Source: Limnohabitans sp. 2KL-1
GTDB lineage: Bacteria > Pseudomonadota > Gammaproteobacteria > Burkholderiales > Burkholderiaceae_C
Assembly (NCBI RefSeq): GCF_003063435.1
Contig: NZ_NESL01000009.1
Coordinates: forward strand, 54,879 to 118,878
DNA: 64,000 nucleotides
Reading direction: 5' to 3'
A model generated the notes under the pieces. That model was not told where the DNA came from. It searched no databases and saw only the letters and a list, made by a program, of their open reading frames with translations. Position numbers and translations under genes: made by a program. Below, in pieces: positions 60,015 through 64,000 of the stretch (position 1 is the first letter of the stretch; every line of letters starts with the position of its first letter).

Positions 60015-60032
60015 TCTTATATAAGATACAAT
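60015..60032 (+). promoter_or_regulatory. Second copy of the TCTTATATAAGA palindrome, abutting a -10-like TACAAT
   Basis: TCTTATATAAGA at 60015-60026 is identical to 1674-1685 and again directly precedes a -10-like hexamer (TACAAT, 60027-60032). Read in promoter direction, the two sites share GTCTTATATAAGATA. No good -35 is seen. The site lies 65 bases upstream of the DUF3579 gene and 106 bases upstream of argD on the other strand. It may place one or both under the GntR regulator encoded at 838-1623. Confidence 0.5.
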
Positions 60033-60096
60033 ACTTGGGTTAACCCGCATACGGCGATCCCGTGCGGCGAGTCTCACCTCAACACACCTCTATCCG

Positions 60097-60426
60097 ATGG
60101 TTTCCAATACGGCCAAAGAAGTTTTCATCCAGGGCATCACCGAGGATGGCAAACCTTTCAGACCCAGCGACTGGGCAGAACGCTTGGCGGGCGTCATGAG
60201 CCCTTTTCGCCCCGGCGGAGCCACGCCCGGTAGCCACTTGAGCTATTCACCTTGGTGCATTCCCACCACGCTGGGCGGCGTGAAATGTGTCGTCGTCAAC
60301 CACGAGCTGCGTGAGCACCACGTCATGGCTTGGGATTTTGTGATGAATTTTGCCCGCGACAACCACTTGCAAGTCGTTGAAGCGTGCTTTCTGCCCGACC
60401 CCATGACTGGGGACAGCAGAAAATAA
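60097..60426 (+). CDS. DUF3579-family protein
   Basis: A 109-residue protein of a family found mainly in Betaproteobacteria, function unknown. Its sequence FIQGITEDGKPFRPSDWAER, then SYSPWCIPTTLGGVKCVVVN and MAWDFVMNFARDNHLQVVEA, is that of a small compact alpha/beta domain with no signal peptide or membrane segment. It is divergent from argD across a 187-base region that contains the TCTTATATAAGA palindrome. The start is the ATG at 60097; the N-terminus MVSNTAKEVF fits the family. Confidence 0.88.
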   Translation: MVSNTAKEVFIQGITEDGKPFRPSDWAERLAGVMSPFRPGGATPGSHLSYSPWCIPTTLGGVKCVVVNHELREHHVMAWDFVMNFARDNHLQVVEACFLPDPMTGDSRK

Positions 60427-60447
60427 ACGACAGTTTCCGGGGCTGTT

Positions 60448-60900
60448 TTAAGTGGGTTGGCTGAGCTCGCGGGCCGCTTCAATCTGGTATTCAAAATAAC
60501 GTTGAAAGCTGAAGACCAGGCTGGCCATTAAAACGGTGGTGCCCAGCAGCAAGGCTGTGGCGATGCCAATGATGGTGCCCCATTGCGTGCGACCCGCTGG
60601 CAATTGTGAATCGGTCTGGGGGTTGAATTTGGCGTTCCATTTCTCGATGGGCGTCAGGCCATACACGATGGCGTTCAGGGCGCAGCCTGCGATGGTGAAG
60701 CCCAGTAACGGGATGAGCATCCAGCTGAGTTGATCGTCCTGCCCCAATTGCTGCACACGTTCCAGCCCATAAAAACCGAGCGCCGTGGGAATCGGCAGCA
60801 GCCAGCCCAGCATGTCAGCGAAGCCATACAGGTAAAAACGGTGCAGGCCCAAGGGACCCGTCCAGAAAGCCAGCCAAGTCGCGATTGTTTTGTTTTTCAT
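60448..60900 (-). CDS. TM2-domain membrane protein
   Basis: A 150-residue inner-membrane protein. The N-terminal KTIATWLAFWTGPLGLHRFY, with LYG after it, is the TM2-domain pattern: two helices joined by a short turn, preceded by the G-x-H-R-F-Y signature. Two further hydrophobic helices are seen, near 60-85 (WMLIPLLGFTIAGCALNAIV) and 112-135 (IIGIATALLLGTTVLMASLV). The function of such proteins is unknown. The ATG at 60900 starts the TM2 motif properly; the longer upstream frame is not supported. It converges with the DUF3579 gene, leaving only 21 bases between them. Confidence 0.8.
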   Translation of the reverse strand: MKNKTIATWLAFWTGPLGLHRFYLYGFADMLGWLLPIPTALGFYGLERVQQLGQDDQLSWMLIPLLGFTIAGCALNAIVYGLTPIEKWNAKFNPQTDSQLPAGRTQWGTIIGIATALLLGTTVLMASLVFSFQRYFEYQIEAARELSQPT

Positions 60901-60908
60901 GGTGCCGA

Positions 60909-61430
60909 TTATTGCGGAGCGGTGCTGTCGCCAGCGCCCAAAGGCTTTTCCATCATCACGACATCCAGCCAGCGGTCGAACTTCCAGCCGCAGGACTTGA
61001 GCACGCCGACATGGCTGAAACCCAAAGACGTGTGCACGCCGATGGATCCTGCGTTGGCTGAATCGCCAATGACCGCCAGAAATTTGCGCACGCCTGCGCG
61101 TTCGGCCTGGGCGCACAACTCGGCCAGCAGGGCCCGCCCCATGCCTTTGCGGTGAACGTCTGGGGCCATGTAAATCGAATCTTCGGCAGAAAAACGGTAA
61201 GCCGGTCGGGGCTTGAACCAGTTGCAATAAGCAAAACCGATCACGCGGCCCTCATCTTCTGCCACCAAGTAAGGCAGTCCTTTGGCCAACACGTCGGCTC
61301 GGCGACTGGCCATGTCGGCCTCTGTGGGCGGGTCGATCTCGAAAGTGCCGGTGCCCGTGAGCACGTGGTGGCGGTAAATGGCGGTGATGGCCGTGATATC
61401 TTCGTCGCGGCTAGGGCGGATCAGAGGCAA
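60909..61430 (-). CDS. GNAT N-acetyltransferase (phosphinothricin acetyltransferase-like)
   Basis: A 173-residue GNAT enzyme. LIRPSRDEDITAITAIYRHH near the N-terminus and GTGTFEIDPPTEADM match the phosphinothricin/methionine-sulfone acetyltransferase subgroup. The acetyl-CoA loop is HRKGMGRALLAEL near residue 110. The natural substrate is probably an amino acid analogue or a detoxified metabolite. There is no ATG near the family start: a TTG at 61430 with GGGAG about seven bases upstream gives the expected N-terminus, while an upstream ATG at 61550 would add 40 residues overlapping the rpsP leader in antisense. The start is therefore the uncertain part. Confidence 0.85.
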   Translation of the reverse strand: MPLIRPSRDEDITAITAIYRHHVLTGTGTFEIDPPTEADMASRRADVLAKGLPYLVAEDEGRVIGFAYCNWFKPRPAYRFSAEDSIYMAPDVHRKGMGRALLAELCAQAERAGVRKFLAVIGDSANAGSIGVHTSLGFSHVGVLKSCGWKFDRWLDVVMMEKPLGAGDSTAPQ

Positions 61431-61446
61431 GGCAAGACTCCCGTTG

Positions 61447-61452
61447 TATAAT
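61447..61452 (+). promoter_or_regulatory. -10 box of the rpsP operon promoter
   Basis: A perfect TATAAT lies 116 bases upstream of rpsP. No good -35 stands out at the right spacing. It overlaps the start region of the divergent acetyltransferase gene. Confidence 0.5.
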
Positions 61453-61472
61453 GGTGGGCTTTTCAGTGTGTC

Positions 61473-61490
61473 ACTGGCCGGGTGGCCAGT
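61473..61490 (+). other. Hairpin in the rpsP leader
   Basis: ACTGGCC-GGGT-GGCCAGT is a perfect seven-bp stem with a four-base loop, about 20 bases downstream of the -10 box, so near the 5' end of the expected transcript. It may stabilise the mRNA; any control by a ribosomal protein is speculative. Confidence 0.4.
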
Positions 61491-61567
61491 TGCGTGTCTC
61501 AAACGCTGAAGGATACCGGGCATCTGGGCAATTGTTCCCAAGAAGCCCAACCACCCAAGGATAAATC

Positions 61568-61819
61568 ATGGTTGTTATTCGTTTGAACCGCGGCGGCTCT
61601 AAAGCACGTCCTTTCTTCAACATCGTCGTCGCCGACAAGCGCGTGCGTCGCGATGGTCGCTTCCTCGAGCGCATCGGTTTCTACAACCCCACAGCCAAAG
61701 GCGGTGAAGAAGGTCTGCGCATTGCACAAGACCGCTTGACTTACTGGAAGGGCGTTGGCGCCCAGGCTTCCCCCACCGTGGAACGCCTGATCCGTCAAGC
61801 TGGCAAAGCAGCTGCCTGA
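61568..61819 (+). CDS. rpsP: 30S ribosomal protein S16
   Basis: The 83-residue small-subunit protein S16. [20 protein letters not shown] followed by [21 protein letters not shown] is the standard sequence, and the length is normal. An AAGGA site lies upstream of the ATG. It is the first gene of the conserved operon rpsP-rimM-trmD-rplS, 16 bases before rimM. Confidence 0.98.
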   Translation: MVVIRLNRGGSKARPFFNIVVADKRVRRDGRFLERIGFYNPTAKGGEEGLRIAQDRLTYWKGVGAQASPTVERLIRQAGKAAA

Positions 61820-61835
61820 TCGGCTCGCCTTGGTC

Positions 61836-62453
61836 ATGCGTCCGCCTTTGGAAACAGCCGCCTTGCCGGCTGACGCCATTGAAATCGGGCGCATAGCCGA
61901 TGCCTGGGGCATCAAAGGCTGGTTCAAGGTCTTGCCCCACAGCGCCTCGCCCGAGGCGCTTTTTTCTTCCAAGCGCTGGTTTTTGTTGCCGCCCGATCGG
62001 CCCATGAAACCCAAACGCGCGACTGAAATCGCAGCATCCAAAACCGAACAACTGGCTTGGACTGAGCCATTGCTGTTGTGCGTCAAGGAAGCCAAAGACC
62101 ATTCGGATACCGTGGTGGCCTGTGCCCAGGACATCAACGACCGTAACGCCGCCGAGGCCCTGCGTGGTGCACGCATTTTTGTTCCGCGCTCTAGCTTTCC
62201 AACCGCTGCAGATGGCGAATACTATTGGGTCGACTTGATCGGCCTGCAAGTCGTCAACCGCGAAGGCGTCGACTTGGGTCAGGTGCGTGACCTCATGTCC
62301 ACCGGGCCACAAACCGTATTGGTCATCGAAGCCACGCCCGAAACCGAAGGCGCCAAGCCCGTTGAGCGCATGATCCCGTTTGTCTCTGCTTTCGTCGATG
62401 GTGTGGACTTGCCCGGCAAGCGCATCACGGTGGACTGGCAGCCCGACTACTGA
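61836..62453 (+). CDS. rimM: Ribosome maturation factor RimM
   Basis: A 205-residue factor for 30S maturation that binds S19 near the 3' domain of 16S rRNA. The N-terminal beta-barrel shows EIGRIADAWGIKGWFKVLP and the C-terminal PRC-barrel shows GEYYWVDLIGLQVVNREGVD, GQVRDLMSTG and MIPFVSAFVDGVDLPGKRI, ending VDWQPDY. A short acidic/Ala insert (EATPETEGAK) lies between the PRC strands. The ATG at 61836 is preferred to the TTG at 61830. It is the second gene of the operon, 25 bases before trmD. Confidence 0.95.
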   Translation: MRPPLETAALPADAIEIGRIADAWGIKGWFKVLPHSASPEALFSSKRWFLLPPDRPMKPKRATEIAASKTEQLAWTEPLLLCVKEAKDHSDTVVACAQDINDRNAAEALRGARIFVPRSSFPTAADGEYYWVDLIGLQVVNREGVDLGQVRDLMSTGPQTVLVIEATPETEGAKPVERMIPFVSAFVDGVDLPGKRITVDWQPDY

Positions 62454-62478
62454 TCGGCCCCGGCCGTGGAGGCCATCC

Positions 62479-63276
62479 ATGCGCTTTGACATCATCACCC
62501 TGTTTCCCGAGCTGTTTGCGCCCCTGTTGACCAGCGGCATCACCCGCCGTGCTTACGAAAGTGGCTTGGTGGATGTGCATTTCTGGAATCCTCGGGACCA
62601 CGCTGAAGGCAATTACCGCCGCATCGACGACCGCTCATTTGGCGGTGGTCCTGGCATGGTCATGCTGGCTGAACCCTTGTTCAAATGCCTGACGGCCATA
62701 CGTACCGAGCGTCAAGAGGCCCATCCTGCCCCTCTGGTGCTGTTTTCGCCCATTGGGCAGGCGCTGAACCATTCTGCGGTCGCGCAGTGGTCGCACAGTG
62801 CGGGGGCCGTGTTGTTGTGCGGCCGCTATGAAGGCGTTGATCAGCGGTTCATTGACCAATATGTCGATCAGCAAATCAGTCTGGGTGACTTTGTGCTTTC
62901 GGGGGGCGAAATTGCCGCCATGGCTTTGCTCGATGCCGTGGCCCGTTTGCAGCCCGGGGTGCTCAATGACGAGGGTAGCCACCAGCTGGACAGCTTCAAC
63001 CCGGCATTGGATGGTTTGCTGGACAGCCCGCACTACACGCGCCCCGAGCTTTGGCAGGACCATGCCGTGCCGGCCCCCTTGTTGTCGGGTCATCACGCGA
63101 ACATTGCGCGATGGCGGCGGGAGCAAAGCCTGCACCTGACCGCACAGCACCGCCCCGAATTGCTGGAGCAAGCCCGTCTGTCAGGCAAACTGAGTCGTCA
63201 GGACGAAGCCTTCCTGAAACAGCTCAGGCATGACGCATCCGCTCCAGACAGCAGCATGGGTTCGAAAAAGCTATAA
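62479..63276 (+). CDS. trmD: tRNA (guanine-37-N1)-methyltransferase
   Basis: The 265-residue SPOUT-class enzyme that makes m1G37 in tRNAs reading CNN codons, preventing +1 frameshifts. MRFDIITLFPELFAPL is the standard start. The knot region shows FGGGPGMVM near residue 54, LLCGRYEGVDQRF near residue 112 and ISLGDFVLSGGEIAAM near residue 133, which bind SAM. The ATG at 62479 follows GTGGAGG; the longer frame from 62380 is inside rimM. The stop codon overlaps a TATAAT (63272-63277), a possible promoter for rplS. Confidence 0.97.
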   Translation: MRFDIITLFPELFAPLLTSGITRRAYESGLVDVHFWNPRDHAEGNYRRIDDRSFGGGPGMVMLAEPLFKCLTAIRTERQEAHPAPLVLFSPIGQALNHSAVAQWSHSAGAVLLCGRYEGVDQRFIDQYVDQQISLGDFVLSGGEIAAMALLDAVARLQPGVLNDEGSHQLDSFNPALDGLLDSPHYTRPELWQDHAVPAPLLSGHHANIARWRREQSLHLTAQHRPELLEQARLSGKLSRQDEAFLKQLRHDASAPDSSMGSKKL

Positions 63277-63277
63277 T
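63272..63277 (+). promoter_or_regulatory. Possible -10 box ahead of rplS
   Basis: A perfect TATAAT overlaps the trmD stop codon, 117 bases before rplS. No convincing -35 is present. It could allow rplS expression independent of the rpsP promoter. Confidence 0.35.
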
Positions 63278-63393
63278 CAAAGGCTTTTCGATCCTCTACC
63301 CGCCGCGATTTGGCTCAGTCATGTTTTTTGCATGGCCTTTACAGCACAAAACGCCCCTTGTGTAGCGAGGCATGATCGGACGGAGTTCAAAAA

Positions 63394-63777
63394 ATGAATT
63401 TGATTCAAACTCTTGAGCAGGAAGAAATTGCCCGTCTGGGTAAAGTGATTCCTGAATTTGCCCCCGGCGACACCGTGATCGTCAGCGTCAACGTGGTTGA
63501 AGGTGCGCGCAAGCGTGTCCAGGCCTACGAAGGTGTTGTGATCGCCAAGCGTAACCGTGGGCTGAACAGCGGCTTCACCGTGCGCAAGGTCTCCAGTGGC
63601 GAAGGTGTGGAACGTACGTTCCAGACTTACAGCCCCGTGATCGCCAGCATCGAAGTCAAGCGTCGTGGTGATGTTCGCCGCGCCAAGCTGTACTACCTGC
63701 GTGACCGCAGCGGCAAGTCGGCACGTATCAAGGAAAAGTTGCCTCAGCGCAAAGCAGCACCTGCTGCCAAAGCGTAA
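63394..63777 (+). CDS. rplS: 50S ribosomal protein L19
   Basis: The 127-residue large-subunit protein L19, at the 30S/50S interface. [20 protein letters not shown] followed by [20 protein letters not shown] and the central [20 protein letters not shown] are diagnostic. The basic C-terminal tail ([13 protein letters not shown]) is a little longer than in E. coli. It is the last gene of the rpsP operon, with a leader of 117 bases after trmD and a strong terminator downstream. Confidence 0.97.
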   Translation: MNLIQTLEQEEIARLGKVIPEFAPGDTVIVSVNVVEGARKRVQAYEGVVIAKRNRGLNSGFTVRKVSSGEGVERTFQTYSPVIASIEVKRRGDVRRAKLYYLRDRSGKSARIKEKLPQRKAAPAAKA

Positions 63778-63795
63778 AGTCTTTTCGTTCATACG

Positions 63796-63833
63796 AAAAA
63801 ACCGCCCGGGTTTGCGCCCAGGGCGGTTTTTTT
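63796..63833 (+). terminator. Rho-independent terminator of the rpsP-rplS operon
   Basis: AAAAACCGCCC (63797-63807) pairs with GGGCGGTTTTT (63821-63831), with an inner GGG/CCC pairing in the loop, and the T tract runs to 63833. The A-rich left arm makes it usable in both directions. Confidence 0.92.
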
Positions 63834-63874
63834 ATGGCCGGTTCAAAACGGCCAACCCATCCATTCGTCCGCAA

Positions 63875-64000
63875 TCGGCATAGGGGGCCTCCCTGATGGG
63901 AGGCACCCCTGCCACACCACCCGGCATGCGGGTCCGCACCGGGCGGTTCGAGCGCTTGAGGTCAGGACAGCCTTGGCACCCCCAGCCGATCAAAGTACGC
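63875..64000 (-). mobile_element. Possible edge of a mobile element (structured tail, truncated by the window)
   Basis: This stretch is packed with inverted repeats: CCTCCC/GGGAGG (63888-63902) and a long stem formed by ACCACCCGG and CCGGGCGGT flanking GCATGCGGGTCCGC (63917-63950). On the minus strand a reading frame enters from the right edge and ends at a TGA at 63962-63964, giving YFDRLGVPRLS. A stop codon followed by a strongly structured tail resembles the 3' part of group II intron or IS loci. With only 13 codons visible this is a tentative call. Confidence 0.3.

Noticed and set aside
1..64000. tRNA or rRNA genes
   Set aside because: I looked through the intergenic regions for tRNA-like cloverleaf sequence and rRNA segments and saw none; most gaps are too short.

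Overview
The window looks like chromosomal DNA of a betaproteobacterium of the order Burkholderiales, most likely a Comamonadaceae (Limnohabitans/Rhodoferax-like) species. This rests on gene order and protein character rather than a database match: gntR next to sdhCD, mdh-citE-like-acnB in one operon, argF-argD beside a DUF3579 gene, rpsP-rimM-trmD-rplS, and generally GC-rich coding DNA with strong third-position bias.

Layout. 1-7,480 is a TCA-cycle region: the start of the succinate dehydrogenase operon (sdhC, partial sdhD) and a GntR/UTRA regulator on the minus strand, and divergently mdh, a CitE-like lyase, a secreted Ala/Pro-rich protein and acnB, closed by a strong terminator. 7,480-7,775 is a very AT-rich upstream region. 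7,775-42,991 is one uninterrupted gene for a surface protein of about 11,740 residues: a BapA-type N-terminal prefix, 22 alanine-rich 122-residue repeats, assorted Ig/cadherin-like domains, 30 VCBS repeats of 102 residues, a discoidin-like domain, two duplicated blocks each holding seven FG-GAP repeats, degenerate RTX modules and a C-terminal module typical of type I secreted adhesins. This gene is the main point of interest. No type I secretion genes lie in the window.

43,000-50,250 is an accessory stretch: a Tat-exported metallo-beta-lactamase-fold enzyme, two PIN-domain toxin-antitoxin modules (one with an apparently frameshifted antitoxin) on either side of an aldo/keto reductase, the tRNA hydroxylation protein TrhP, an FAD monooxygenase, and the decayed remnant of an AlbA-type regulator. 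50,250-61,430 returns to metabolism: a lytic transglycosylase, a two-subunit molybdenum oxidoreductase, the kynurenine operon kynB-kynU-kynA (tryptophan to anthranilate), a cysteine-cluster protein, argD-argF (arginine), a DUF3579 protein, a TM2-domain protein and an acetyltransferase. 61,440-63,840 is the ribosomal/tRNA-modification operon rpsP-rimM-trmD-rplS with a strong terminator. The last 160 bases are rich in inverted repeats and may be the edge of a mobile element.

A regulatory link emerges. A perfect 12-bp palindrome (TCTTATATAAGA) lies in the gntR/mdh divergent promoter and again, in the same position against a -10 box, upstream of the DUF3579 gene and argD. This suggests that one regulator, probably the GntR protein, acts at both loci.
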